From positions 124,001 to 188,000 of the forward strand of contig NZ_QQAV01000005.1 in NCBI RefSeq assembly GCF_003350475.1: 64,000 nt of DNA, written 5' to 3'. Each line of letters begins with the position of its first letter. Within the stretch, counting starts at the first letter, position 1. Of the stretch, positions 33,328 through 42,166 are shown one piece after another. The notes beneath the pieces were generated by a model. It worked only from the letters and a program-made list of their open reading frames with translations. It ran no database searches and was not told the origin of the DNA. The stretch comes from Pseudacidovorax intermedius (lineage in GTDB: Bacteria > Pseudomonadota > Gammaproteobacteria > Burkholderiales > Burkholderiaceae_C). The position numbers and the translations under genes are program-made.

Positions 33328-35453
33328 GCGTCTTCCAGCATCACGATGACGGCATCCAGCGGCAGGGCGCCTTCACCCTCGCTGCCCACCCATACCGGGT
33401 TCAGGTCCATTTCCTCCAGGCTTGTTGAATGGGCCATGACGAAGTCCGACACCGCGAGCAGCAGCCGCTCCAGCGCGGCCACGTCGGCGGGCGGCTTGCC
33501 CCGTGCGCCCTGCAGCAGCGGGTAGCAGCGCATTTCGCGCACCATGGCACGGGCGTCGGCGGGCCGCAGCGGCAGCAGGCGGCGCGTGACGTCGCGCAGC
33601 AGCTCCACATAGATGCCGCCCAGGCCGAAGGTCATGACATGGCCGAAGACCGGGTCGCGCGTGACGCCCACCATCAGCTCGAAGCCGCCACGCGGGGCCA
33701 TCTTCTCGATCAGCAGGCCATCGATGGCCGCCTGGGGCTTGTGGTGGCGCACCGAGGCCATGATGTCGTCCCAGGCCAGCTCGACCTGGGCGCCGTCTGC
33801 GATGCCCACCTTCACGCCGCCGATGTCGGACTTGTGCACCACGTCCGGGCTGGCGATCTTGGCGACCACCGGATAGCCCATGCCGTCGGCGATGCGGCGC
33901 GCTTCTTCGCGCGTTGCCGCCACGGCCGCAGGCAGCAGCGCGATGCCGGACTGCGCCAGCAGCTGCTTGGCTTCGAGCTCCGACAGGTTGCGCACGGTAC
34001 CGCCAGCCGGCGAAGGCGAGCGCGCGGGCGTGGTGGCGCGTGCCTCGCCGAGCCCGCCCGCACGCTGCCAGCGGCCCCACTCCGTCCAGCGCTGCACGGC
34101 CTTGAGGGCCTTGCCCACCGAGCGCGGCGGCGCGAAGCCGCCTTCGACCAGCAGCTTGTAGCCCTCGCCCAGGCGGTCGCTCATCCAGATCGGGATGATG
34201 GGCGTGGGGCTCTGCTGCTGCGCGGCGCGGATGGTGTGGGCCAGGCTCACCGTGGTGGCGCCGTACTCCAGCGCGATGGGCGCGAGCACGCAGCCCAGGT
34301 TGGGGTCGGTGGTCACGGCGCCCAGCGTCTGCTCGATCAGGTCGGCATCGCTCAGGATGGCGGCCGTGGTGTCCACCGGGTTGTCGATGGCGGCGTAGTC
34401 GGGCAGGCGGCTGAGCAGCAGCTCGCGGGTGTGCGGGGCGAATTGGGCCAGCTTGAGGCCCGAGGTGCCCACGGCATCGGCCGTGAGCGCGGCCGTGCCG
34501 CCCGAGGAGCAATAGATGCCGATGGCCTCCTGCGCCGGCGGCATGGCGCGGGCGAACAGCCAGGCGGTGTCGACCAGCTCGTCGATGTCGTCCACCTCGA
34601 TCACGCCGTACTGGCGGAACACGGCACTGTTGACCTCGGCCGAGCCGGTGAGCGACGCCGTGTGCGACTGGGCGGCGCGCTGGCCGTACTCGGACTTGCC
34701 CACCTTCAATGCGATGACGGGCTTGCCGTTGTCGGCGGCGCACTGCAGGGCGGCCAGCAGGCGGGGGCCGTCCTTGATGCCCTCCAGCAGCGTGACGATG
34801 ACCTTGATGTCCGGCGCCGTCGCCATGTAGTGGATGAAGTCGGCCACCTGCAGGTCGACTTCGTTGCCCGTCGACGCCCACAGGCCGATGCCCACGCCGC
34901 GCTCCATGGCCTGCATGACGTTGCGGCCCAGGCCGCCGCCCTGCGTGGCCAGGCCGATGGGGCCGGGCACCAGGTCGTGCGGGAAGGAGGGCGAAAAGGT
35001 CATGCCCAGTCGCGCGTTGATGTTGCACAGGCCCGGGCAATTGGGCCCGTAGATGCGCATGCCGGCGGCATCGGCGATTTCCTTCAGGCGCTGCTGGGCC
35101 CGTTCGCCCTCCGCGCCGGCCTCGCCGAAGCCGGAGGTCAGGATGACCAGGAAGGGCACGCCGCGGGCCGCGCATTCCTCCGCGACCGCGAGCACGCCGG
35201 CCGCGGGTACCGCGATGATGGCCACGTCGGGCGTCTGCGGCAGCGCGGCGATGCTGGGCCAGCAGCGCCGGCCGCGCAGCTCGGTCTTGGTGGGATTGAC
35301 CAGGTACAGCTCGCCGCGGATGGTCGAGTGGTCGATCAGGTTGGTCAGCGTGCGGCCGCCGATGCTGTGGGGCCGGTCGGAGGCGCCGACCAGCGCGATG
35401 CAGGCAGGGTCGATCAGGCGCGCCAGGTCGGCGCGGTGGGGGGAAATCGTCAT
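33324..35453 (-). CDS. ADP-forming acyl-CoA synthetase (acetate-CoA ligase family protein)
   Basis: A 709-residue protein with the domain order of NDP-forming acyl-CoA synthetases: CoA-binding Rossmann domain (about residues 10-140, IALVGASDRPHSIGG), two succinyl-CoA-synthetase-like flavodoxin domains (about 150-460) with the expected phospho-His in SHTASLTGSAEV, then a C-terminal ATP-grasp domain (about 485-705; GYPVVAKIASPDVVHKSDIGGVKVG, LNPVWV). It forms an acyl-CoA from acid, CoA and ATP with ADP and phosphate as products. Many bacterial homologues act on aromatic or branched acids. The Ala/Pro-rich linker near residue 480 separates the halves. Confidence 0.88.
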   Translation of the reverse strand: MTISPHRADLARLIDPACIALVGASDRPHSIGGRTLTNLIDHSTIRGELYLVNPTKTELRGRRCWPSIAALPQTPDVAIIAVPAAGVLAVAEECAARGVPFLVILTSGFGEAGAEGERAQQRLKEIADAAGMRIYGPNCPGLCNINARLGMTFSPSFPHDLVPGPIGLATQGGGLGRNVMQAMERGVGIGLWASTGNEVDLQVADFIHYMATAPDIKVIVTLLEGIKDGPRLLAALQCAADNGKPVIALKVGKSEYGQRAAQSHTASLTGSAEVNSAVFRQYGVIEVDDIDELVDTAWLFARAMPPAQEAIGIYCSSGGTAALTADAVGTSGLKLAQFAPHTRELLLSRLPDYAAIDNPVDTTAAILSDADLIEQTLGAVTTDPNLGCVLAPIALEYGATTVSLAHTIRAAQQQSPTPIIPIWMSDRLGEGYKLLVEGGFAPPRSVGKALKAVQRWTEWGRWQRAGGLGEARATTPARSPSPAGGTVRNLSELEAKQLLAQSGIALLPAAVAATREEARRIADGMGYPVVAKIASPDVVHKSDIGGVKVGIADGAQVELAWDDIMASVRHHKPQAAIDGLLIEKMAPRGGFELMVGVTRDPVFGHVMTFGLGGIYVELLRDVTRRLLPLRPADARAMVREMRCYPLLQGARGKPPADVAALERLLLAVSDFVMAHSTSLEEMDLNPVWVGSEGEGALPLDAVIVMLEDA

Positions 35454-35468
35454 GCGTGCTCCTGCGGC

Positions 35469-36614
35469 TCAGGCGATGGCCGAGATGCCCAGGATCTCGC
35501 GGCCGACGATCAGCGTCTGCACTTCGGTCGTGCCCTCGGGGATGGTGCCGCCACGCGTGTCGCGGAAGATGCGCTCGATGGGATAGTCGGTGGCATAGCC
35601 CAGGCCGCCGTGCACCTGCAGCGCCATGCTCGCCACTTCGTGTGCGGCCTCGGTGGCATAGAGCTTGGCGATGGAGGCGGCCGTGCGGGCCTCGCCTTCG
35701 GAGTCCAGCGCGGCGGCGGCGCGCAGGCCGAGCGCGCGGGCGGCCTCGACGCGGATCGTCATGTCCACGATCAGCTTCTGCACCAGCTGGAAGCTGCCGA
35801 TGGGCTTGCCGAACTGGGTGCGCGTGCGCGCATGCTCGATGGACAGGTCCAGCGCGGACTGCGCCGCGCCCACGGCGCCCATGGCGATGTTGACGCGGGC
35901 GCTGTCCAGGCCGATCAGCATCTTCTTGAGGGCCTTGCCCTCCTCGCCCAGCAGGTTTTCGCGCGGGATGCGGACGTTGTCGAAGTTCAGCTCGGCGGTG
36001 CCGGTGCTGCGCAGCACCATGGTGTCCACGCGCCGCACCTCGAAGGGCGACACGTCGCGCTCGACCAGGAAGGTGGACAGCTGTCCCTGACAGTCCGGGC
36101 TGAAGGTGCGCGCCACCACGATGCCGAAGTCGCCGAAGGCGCCGTTGGTGATCCACAGCTTGCGGCCGTTGAGGACGTAATGGTCGCCCTGCAGGTCGGC
36201 ACGGGTCTGCACCTGCGCGATGTTGGAGCCGGTGCCCGGCTCGCTGATGGCGCTGAAGCAGCGGCGCTGGTTGGCCAGCAGTGGCCGCAGGAAGCGCTCC
36301 TTCTGCGCGGGCGTGGCTTCCTGGGCCAGCTTGTTGATGGCCGCGTTGGTGATGTTGAGGATGGTGCGCAGCGACAGCCAGGCATAGCCCGCCTCTTCCA
36401 TCAGCAGGGCCCAGGTGAGCTGGTCCATGCCCATGCCGCCTTCTTCCTCCGGCAGGCGCCCGCCCAGGTAGCCGAACTCGGCCAGCTTGCCCAGCACCTC
36501 GAAGGGGAAGGTGCGGTCCTGGTCGTGGCGCGACACGATGGGCGCGATCTCGGTCTTCATGAAGCGGCGGATGCTGTCGCGCAGCACCGTCTGCTCGGAG
36601 GAAAGGGTGAACAT
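35469..36614 (-). CDS. Acyl-CoA dehydrogenase
   Basis: A 381-residue FAD acyl-CoA dehydrogenase of normal length. It has FSAISEPGTGSNIAQVQTRAD, LNGRKLWITNGAFGDFGIVVAR, RTQFGKPIGSFQLVQ and IFRDTRGGTIPEGTTEVQTLIVGR, where the Glu of EGTTEVQ is the expected catalytic base. It introduces the alpha,beta double bond into an acyl-CoA. A GGAGACAAGACC leader precedes ATG 36614. The gene lies 59 bases after the IclR gene and 15 bases before the acyl-CoA synthetase, so all are likely in one transcript. Confidence 0.92.
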   Translation of the reverse strand: MFTLSSEQTVLRDSIRRFMKTEIAPIVSRHDQDRTFPFEVLGKLAEFGYLGGRLPEEEGGMGMDQLTWALLMEEAGYAWLSLRTILNITNAAINKLAQEATPAQKERFLRPLLANQRRCFSAISEPGTGSNIAQVQTRADLQGDHYVLNGRKLWITNGAFGDFGIVVARTFSPDCQGQLSTFLVERDVSPFEVRRVDTMVLRSTGTAELNFDNVRIPRENLLGEEGKALKKMLIGLDSARVNIAMGAVGAAQSALDLSIEHARTRTQFGKPIGSFQLVQKLIVDMTIRVEAARALGLRAAAALDSEGEARTAASIAKLYATEAAHEVASMALQVHGGLGYATDYPIERIFRDTRGGTIPEGTTEVQTLIVGREILGISAIA

Positions 36615-36673
36615 GGTCTTGTCTCCTGGGTGGTCGGATGGATGGCCGGCCTGGGGGCCGTGCCGGGGTGGCG

Positions 36674-37489
36674 CTAAGCCCGGGCCTTGGTTCGTTTGGA
36701 AGGTGCGGGCGCTGGGGATTCGGCGGACGCCGCGGCTTCGGCCACGGCCGCGTGTTTGCGGAAGACGAGGGCCTGCACTTCCTGCAGGGCCTCGATGCAC
36801 AGGGTGCGCTGGGCGCGCATGCGGTCGGTGAGGCCGGCCACCGACAGGGCCACGGCCTCGCCGCCGATCTGGCCGGCGACTGCGACCGCTGTGAGGCCCT
36901 CGCTGCCTTCGTTCTCGATCCAGATCCAGCCCTGCTCCTTGGCCTTCGCCACCTGGGCCTCCAGCGCGGTCAGGTCGGTCAGCGTGCCGGAGGCCAGGCT
37001 GCGCAGCGGCTTGAGGCGCAACTGCCGCGCCGCCTCCTCGGGCGTGCCGATGGACAGGATGGCCTTGCCCAGCGCGGAGACATGCAGCGCCAGCTTGTCG
37101 CCCACGTGCTGCATGTAGCGCAGCGGATGGCGGCCTTCGCTGAGGGCGATCACCTTGACGATGCCGTTTTCCAGCCGGCCGCACAGGCCGGTTTCGCCGG
37201 TGCGGTCGCGCAGCAGCTCGCAGGCTTCGGCGCCCACGGCATAGAGCGGGTCGCTGGCCGAGATCTCCTTGGCCACCGCCAGCAGGCGGGCCGTGGGATA
37301 GAAGCGCCGGCTGCGCGCCGTGCGCAGCAGGTAGCCCAGCTCGTGAAGGGTGTGCAGCAGGTCGGAGCAGCTGCTTTCGGGCAGGTCCATGAGCCGGGCC
37401 AGGTCGGAGTTGGACAGCTCCCGCTTCTCGCGGGCGAAGACCTCCAGCAGCGTCATGGTGCGGGCAGCGGCGGGGACAAGGGTGGGCAT
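36674..37489 (-). CDS. IclR-family transcriptional regulator
   Basis: A 271-residue IclR-type regulator. N-terminal winged helix (TMTLLEVFAREKRELSNSDLARLMDLPESSCSDLLHTLHELGYL) and effector domain with YMQHVGDKLALHVSALGKAILS. The C-terminal 30 residues are an Ala/Pro/Lys-rich tail not normal for the family. The start at 37489 matches family N-termini. It heads the leftward acyl-CoA operon and faces the rightward TctC/DUF35/thiolase-like operon; it is well placed to regulate both arms through the region at 37490-37659. Confidence 0.9.
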   Translation of the reverse strand: MPTLVPAAARTMTLLEVFAREKRELSNSDLARLMDLPESSCSDLLHTLHELGYLLRTARSRRFYPTARLLAVAKEISASDPLYAVGAEACELLRDRTGETGLCGRLENGIVKVIALSEGRHPLRYMQHVGDKLALHVSALGKAILSIGTPEEAARQLRLKPLRSLASGTLTDLTALEAQVAKAKEQGWIWIENEGSEGLTAVAVAGQIGGEAVALSVAGLTDRMRAQRTLCIEALQEVQALVFRKHAAVAEAAASAESPAPAPSKRTKARA

Positions 37490-37505
37490 CGCCTCTCCGA
37501 TATTT

Positions 37506-37605
37506 CGTAGAAAAGCACGATGGTACAGACCGTGCCGCCTGCGGCATGAGTGCGATCTGCTCGCTTCGCTGCGTGATTTCATTGATTTCGATTTGCTTTT
37601 CTACG
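37506..37605. promoter_or_regulatory. Widely spaced inverted repeat in divergent promoter region
   Basis: CGTAGAAAAGC at 37506-37516 and its exact reverse complement GCTTTTCTACG at 37595-37605 flank an AT-richer stretch between the IclR gene (start 37489) and the TctC gene (start 37660). One copy lies close to each gene start, so they look like two operator half-regions for one regulator, most likely the IclR protein. A role in DNA looping is speculative. Confidence 0.45.
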
Positions 37606-37659
37606 ACGTGTTGAAGTAGTCTACGGCATACCGAATATCAAGAGCAACCGGAGACATCC

Positions 37660-38643
37660 ATGAATCGCGCTTTCCACGCCCTCGCCCTGACCTTTGCGGC
37701 GCTCGTCGCCCACGGCCCCGCCAGCGCCGCACCCGACGACGCCTGGCCCACCAAACCGCTGACCTTCGTGGTGCCCTTCCCGCCTGGCGGCATCACCGAC
37801 AACACCGCCCGCGTGCTGGCGCAGAAGGTGGGCGACAAGCTGGGGCAGCAGGTGGTGGTGGACAACCGGCCGGGCGCCGGCGGCTCCATCGGTGCCGAGT
37901 ACGCCGCGCGGCAGCCGGCCGACGGCTACACCTTCCTGTATGGCACGCAGGGCACCCACGGCGCCAATCTGGCGCTCTACAAGAACGTGCGCTACGACCC
38001 GATCAAGGACTTCGTCGCCGTCCATGGCATCTCGGAGTCGCCGCTGGTCCTGGTCATCAACCCCACGCGCAGCTTCAAGACCGTGCCCGAGCTGGTCGCC
38101 TATGCGAAGCAGAACCCGGGCAAGCTGAACTTCGGCTCCGCCGGCGCCGGCACCGGCACCCATCTCACGGCCGAGCTGTTCCAGGCCGCGACGGGGACCA
38201 AGTTGACCCATGTGCCCTACAAGGGCAGCAGCCCGGCCCTGACCGACCTGATCGCCGGCAACCTGGACATGGCCTTCGACTACGCGGCCGTTGTGATGCC
38301 TTTCGTTCAGGCCGGCAAGCTCAAGGCCCTGGCCGTCACCAGCAGGACCCGCCTCGCGAGCATCCCGCAGCTGCCCACGCTGGGCGAGCTGGGCATCACA
38401 GGTGCCGACTCCACCGCCTGGGGCGCGGTCTTCGTGCCCGCCAAGACGCCGGCCCCGGTCGTGCAGCGGCTGGCCGACGCGGTGGCCGCCGCCATCGTCG
38501 ACCCCGAGTTCGTCGCCATCAGCGAGAAGAACGGCAGCCTGCCGATGCGCGGCATGCGCGGCGAGAAGCTCGATGCCTTCGTCAAGTCGGAGATGACCCG
38601 CTGGCGCGAGGTGGTGCAGAACTCGGGCGCCAAGGTCGATTGA
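37660..38643 (+). CDS. TctC/Bug-family periplasmic receptor
   Basis: A 327-residue TctC-family receptor: signal peptide of about 24 residues ending ASA, then WPTKPLTFVVPFPPGGITDNTAR, VVVDNRPGAGGSIGAEYAAR, YDPIKDF, LTHVPYKGSSPALTDLIAGNLDMAFDY. It is the first gene of the rightward arm of the acyl-CoA cluster, so its ligand is likely the carboxylic acid degraded there. It closely resembles the receptor at 25626-26600 in the sequence around YGTQGTxGxN, suggesting paralogues. No TctA/TctB genes accompany it. Confidence 0.9.
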   Translation: MNRAFHALALTFAALVAHGPASAAPDDAWPTKPLTFVVPFPPGGITDNTARVLAQKVGDKLGQQVVVDNRPGAGGSIGAEYAARQPADGYTFLYGTQGTHGANLALYKNVRYDPIKDFVAVHGISESPLVLVINPTRSFKTVPELVAYAKQNPGKLNFGSAGAGTGTHLTAELFQAATGTKLTHVPYKGSSPALTDLIAGNLDMAFDYAAVVMPFVQAGKLKALAVTSRTRLASIPQLPTLGELGITGADSTAWGAVFVPAKTPAPVVQRLADAVAAAIVDPEFVAISEKNGSLPMRGMRGEKLDAFVKSEMTRWREVVQNSGAKVD

Positions 38644-38685
38644 CCGGCCTTGCCTCCCCTTTCCTCTTTCATCCCAAGGACTCCC

Positions 38686-39117
38686 ATGACCCTCGACCTG
38701 CGGGGCTACCAGCCCCGCCATCCCACGCTCTATCAGCTGGCTGCCGACGGCGAATCGCTGGACTTCGTCTTCGCCCAGTGCCCGGCCTGCGGCCACCTGG
38801 CCTTTCCCGCCGATGCGCCGGGTTGCAGCCATTGCGGCGATCCGATGAAGGAGGCCGCGCGCATCACGCGGCCGGGCGCCGGCACGCTGCTGGAGTTCGT
38901 GACCCTGCATGTGCCCCTGCTGCCCGGCATGCAAGTGCCGCGCATCGCCGCCGACATCCGCCTGGGCGAGGACGGCCCCATCGAGGAAGGCGTGATGGTC
39001 ACCACCGACGAGTCGCAGTTGCGCGTGGGCATGCCGCTGCGCGCGGTGGCCCATCCCCTGCCGGAGGGCGAGGTGTTCGACTGCCGCTTCGTGCCGGCCA
39101 CGGAGGCCCAGCGATGA
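38686..39117 (+). CDS. DUF35/OB-fold zinc-ribbon acyl-CoA-associated protein
   Basis: A 143-residue DUF35 family protein: a zinc ribbon with CPACG and CSHCG (four Cys at about residues 32-57) followed by an OB-fold domain. DUF35 proteins bind CoA thioesters and partner thiolase-like enzymes; in steroid degradation the DUF35 domain of ChsH2 binds the aldolase Ltp2. The start at 38686 follows an AAGGA site. Its stop overlaps the start of the thiolase-like gene (ATGA), as expected for stoichiometric partners. Confidence 0.88.
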   Translation: MTLDLRGYQPRHPTLYQLAADGESLDFVFAQCPACGHLAFPADAPGCSHCGDPMKEAARITRPGAGTLLEFVTLHVPLLPGMQVPRIAADIRLGEDGPIEEGVMVTTDESQLRVGMPLRAVAHPLPEGEVFDCRFVPATEAQR

Positions 39118-40268
39118 GCACGTGGATCGACGACAACGACGGCGTGTACGTGACCGGCATCGGCATGCATGCCTACCAATTCCCCAGCGAGACGCCCTAT
39201 ACGCACCTGGGCCTGACGGCCGTGCGCCAGGCGCTGGCCGATGCGGGACTGGCCTGGCCACAGGTGAATAGCGCCTACATCGGCACCACCTCCATCGGCA
39301 TGGCGGCGGGGCGGGTGATGCTGCGTCACCTGGGCTCGACCGGGCTGGCCGTCACCCAGGTCGAGAACGCGTCGGCCTCGGGCTCCTTCGCCTTCCGGCA
39401 GGCCTGCCTCGAAGTGGCGCGCGGCGTCAGCGACGTGGTGCTGGCCGTGGGCGTGGACAAACATGGCGACGGTCGCCGCGCGGCCGACAAGGACGGGCTG
39501 GCGCACCTGAGCGACACCGCCAACGTTCCGGCGGTCAAGTTCGCCATGATGGCCCGCACCTACCTGCGCGAGCGCAACGCCGACGTGGCCTCGATGGCGC
39601 AGGTGGCGGTCAAGAACCATGGCAATGCCTCGCGCAACCCGTACGCGCAGTACCGCAAGCCGCGCACGCTGGAGCAGGTGCTGGCCTCGCCGCGCGTGGC
39701 GGGCGACCTGACGGTGCAGCAGTGCTGCCCGCGCGGCGAAGGCGCGGCGGCAGCCCTCGTGGTGTCGGGCCGCGCCCTGCGTCGGCTGGGTCTCGATCCC
39801 AAACGCTGCGTGCGTGTGCGCGCCTCGTCCACCTGCAGCGAGACGCCCGAGACCGCTTACGGCCAGGCCGCCGTCGACCTGGTGCGCAGCAGTGCACAGT
39901 CGGCGCTCGAGCAGGCGGGCATCTCCGCCCAGACGCTGGACATGCTCGAACTGCACGACGCCTTCTCGGTGGAAGAGCTTCTCTACAGCGAGGCCGTCGG
40001 CGTGTGCCCGCCCGGCGAGGGCGCGAGCTTCCTGATGCGTGGCGACTCGCGCATCGGCGGCCGTTGTGCCATCAATGCCTCGGGCGGCCTGATCGGCATG
40101 GGCCATCCGCTGGGGCCGACCGGCATCGGCCAGATCGCCGAGCTGACCCGGCAGCTGCGCGGTGAGGCCGGCGAGCGCCAGCACAGCCATGCGCGCTGGG
40201 CCATGGCCCACATGATCGGGCTGGGCTCGGTGGCCATCGCCCATGTTCTTTCCGCACCCGACGCCTGA
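39114..40268 (+). CDS. Thiolase-like lipid-transfer protein, nucleophilic Cys replaced
   Basis: A 384-residue SCP-x/Ltp-type thiolase-fold protein. ELHDAFSVEELLYSEAVG and ASGGLIGMGHPLGPTGIGQIAEL keep the two His-containing active-site motifs. Where thiolases have N-x-C-A-x-G the sequence is ENASASG, so the acyl-accepting Cys is Ser87. This pattern is known from thiolase-like retro-aldolases such as Ltp2, which need no Cys and bind a DUF35 protein like the one encoded just upstream. A retro-aldol cleavage of a 3-hydroxyacyl-CoA is therefore a better guess than thiolysis. Confidence 0.85.
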   Translation: MSTWIDDNDGVYVTGIGMHAYQFPSETPYTHLGLTAVRQALADAGLAWPQVNSAYIGTTSIGMAAGRVMLRHLGSTGLAVTQVENASASGSFAFRQACLEVARGVSDVVLAVGVDKHGDGRRAADKDGLAHLSDTANVPAVKFAMMARTYLRERNADVASMAQVAVKNHGNASRNPYAQYRKPRTLEQVLASPRVAGDLTVQQCCPRGEGAAAALVVSGRALRRLGLDPKRCVRVRASSTCSETPETAYGQAAVDLVRSSAQSALEQAGISAQTLDMLELHDAFSVEELLYSEAVGVCPPGEGASFLMRGDSRIGGRCAINASGGLIGMGHPLGPTGIGQIAELTRQLRGEAGERQHSHARWAMAHMIGLGSVAIAHVLSAPDA

Positions 40269-40283
40269 AGGAGGTCCATCCGC

Positions 40284-41105
40284 ATGACCACCCCCACCTC
40301 GCCCGCCGACCACGTCGAACTCGGCACCCTCACCTATGCGGTGCAAGGCCATGTCGCCGTGATCACCCTCAACCGCCCCGAGCGCATGAACACGATCGGC
40401 AGCACGATGAAGCCTGACCTGGCGCAGGCCTTCCTGCAGCTGGCGCGGGCCGACGAGCGCGTGCGCGCCGTGGTGCTGACCGGCGCCGGCGACCGCGCCT
40501 TCTGCGCGGGCGCCGACATCAAGGAGCGCGCCGACCACCAGATCGGCGCCAACGACTTCTTCGTCGCGCAGAAGGCCACGCACGACCTGCTGCGCGACAT
40601 CGAGGAATTCGAGAAGCCCGTCATCGCCGCCATCAACGGCGTCGCACTGGGCGGCGGGCTGGAGATCGCGCTGTGCTGCGACCTCCGGATCGCGGCCGAT
40701 CATGCGAAGTTCGGACTGCCCGAGGCCCGCATCGGCGCCCTGCCGGCGGCCGGCGGCACCCAGCGCCTGCCGCGGCTGATCGGCGAGGCGCGCGCCAAAT
40801 ACCTGATGTTCACGGCCGCCCAGATCGACGCCGCCGAGGCGCTGCAGATGGGCATCGTCAACCAGGTGTGCCCCGGCGCCGAGCTGATGACCGAGGCGAT
40901 GAAGCTGGCCGGCACCGTGGCCGCGATGCCGCCGCTGTCCATCCGCCTCATCAAGCGTGCGGTCAACCGCGGCATGCAGACCGACCTGGACAGCGGCCTC
41001 GAATACGAACGCTACGCCGCCGCCATGCTGATCGACAGCGAAGACCGCAAGGAAGGCATGCGTGCCTTCGTCGAGAAGCGGGCGCCTGTCTTCAAGGGCC
41101 GCTGA
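40284..41105 (+). CDS. Enoyl-CoA hydratase/isomerase family protein
   Basis: A 273-residue crotonase-fold enzyme. The oxyanion-hole segment FCAGADIKE and INGVALGGGLEIALCCDLRIA are intact. Both catalytic Glu residues of hydratases are visible: in GGGLEIAL and in GLPEARIGALPAAGGTQ. A perfect AAGGAGGT Shine-Dalgarno at 40268-40275 precedes ATG 40284. It should hydrate the enoyl-CoA made by the acyl-CoA dehydrogenase of the left arm, giving the 3-hydroxyacyl-CoA for the thiolase-like or SDR enzyme. Confidence 0.92.
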   Translation: MTTPTSPADHVELGTLTYAVQGHVAVITLNRPERMNTIGSTMKPDLAQAFLQLARADERVRAVVLTGAGDRAFCAGADIKERADHQIGANDFFVAQKATHDLLRDIEEFEKPVIAAINGVALGGGLEIALCCDLRIAADHAKFGLPEARIGALPAAGGTQRLPRLIGEARAKYLMFTAAQIDAAEALQMGIVNQVCPGAELMTEAMKLAGTVAAMPPLSIRLIKRAVNRGMQTDLDSGLEYERYAAAMLIDSEDRKEGMRAFVEKRAPVFKGR

Positions 41106-41145
41106 AGGGCGGCTTCTCCATTCCATCCATTCACGAGGAACAACC

Positions 41146-41961
41146 ATGAAACTCAATCTGGAGCGCCGCGTCGCGCTCGTCACCGGTGGCGGCCAGGGCG
41201 TGGGCCGTCAGATCTGCATCGAGCTGGCGCGCGAGGGCGCGCGGGTGGTGGTCAACGACCTGTTCGCGCCGCGCGCCGAAGCGGTGGCGGCCGAGATCCG
41301 CGCGCAGGGCGGCGAGGCGATGGCCGCACCGGCCGACATCACGCAGGCCGAGCAGGTGCGGGCCATGGTGGACCAGTCCGCCCGCCACTTCGATGCGCCG
41401 GTGGAGATCCTGGTGAACAACGCCGGCATCATTCCCGAGCGGCGCGAGAAGGGTGGGCGCACGCCGGCCTTCGTCGACATGCCGGTGGAGGACTGGGCCA
41501 AGATCATCAACCTCAACGTGTACGGCACGCTGCACTGCTGCCACGCGGTGCTGCCCGGCATGGTGGCGCGCAAGGGCGGGCGCATCGTCAACATCATTTC
41601 CGAGGCCGGCCGCATCGGCGAGGCCAACATGGCCGTCTACTCCGGCGCCAAGGCGGCCATCGCGGGCTTTGCCAAGGCCCTGGCCAAGGAGCATGGCCGC
41701 CATGCGGTGACCGTCAACTCCATCGCGCTGGGCGCCGTCTCGCACGAGGGCATCAAGGACGGCCCGCTGCATGTGGACGCCACACCGCAGAACAACGAGC
41801 TGCTGGCCAAGATGCTCGGCATCTATCCCATCTCCAAGGGCGTGGGCCGGCTGTCGCGGCCGGACGATGTGTCGGGGCTGGTGGCCTTCCTGGCCTCGGA
41901 CCGGGCGCTGTTCATCACAGGGCAGACCATCGGCGCCTCGGGCGGCTTCGCGATGGTCTGA
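41146..41961 (+). CDS. Short-chain dehydrogenase/reductase
   Basis: A 271-residue SDR: TGGGQGVG at about residues 13-20, VNDLFAPR after strand 2 (NAD-type), VNNAGIIPER, IISEAGR with Ser, and YSGAK as the active-site Tyr-Lys. It ends with ITGQTIGASGGFAMV. An acyl-CoA-associated 3-hydroxy dehydrogenase function fits its place after the enoyl-CoA hydratase. A GAGGAAC ribosome binding site precedes the ATG. Last gene of the rightward arm, followed by a hairpin terminator. Confidence 0.9.
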   Translation: MKLNLERRVALVTGGGQGVGRQICIELAREGARVVVNDLFAPRAEAVAAEIRAQGGEAMAAPADITQAEQVRAMVDQSARHFDAPVEILVNNAGIIPERREKGGRTPAFVDMPVEDWAKIINLNVYGTLHCCHAVLPGMVARKGGRIVNIISEAGRIGEANMAVYSGAKAAIAGFAKALAKEHGRHAVTVNSIALGAVSHEGIKDGPLHVDATPQNNELLAKMLGIYPISKGVGRLSRPDDVSGLVAFLASDRALFITGQTIGASGGFAMV

Positions 41962-41971
41962 CGGGCAGGGC

Positions 41972-41995
41972 GGAGGCGGGCGGGTGCCCGCCTCC
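41972..41995 (+). terminator. Hairpin terminator after the SDR gene
   Basis: GGAGGCGGGC (41972-41981), loop GGGT, GCCCGCCTCC (41986-41995) form a perfect ten-base-pair stem 10 bases after the SDR stop. There is no strong T-run, but position and stability support a terminator. Confidence 0.6.
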
Positions 41996-42166
41996 TGCTG
42001 CGCGCCGAGCCTTTATGATCCGCCCCGCGTGCAAGACGCCTCCGGGCCCGCGGGAAGGGTTGAACCCACTTGCCTCTCTTGCGGCATCCAACGCGATGCC
42101 GCTTCCTCACCACCTTGCGTGCAGCCGGTCTTGCGGGCCATCGGCGTTCGATGCACAGAGGTGTCC

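Noticed and set aside
33429-36677. Open frame of more than 1000 codons on the plus strand across 33.4-36.7 kb.
   Set aside because: It is antisense to the acyl-CoA synthetase and acyl-CoA dehydrogenase genes; the translation is Gly/Arg/His/Gln-rich with no domains. Long antisense frames are expected in GC-rich DNA.
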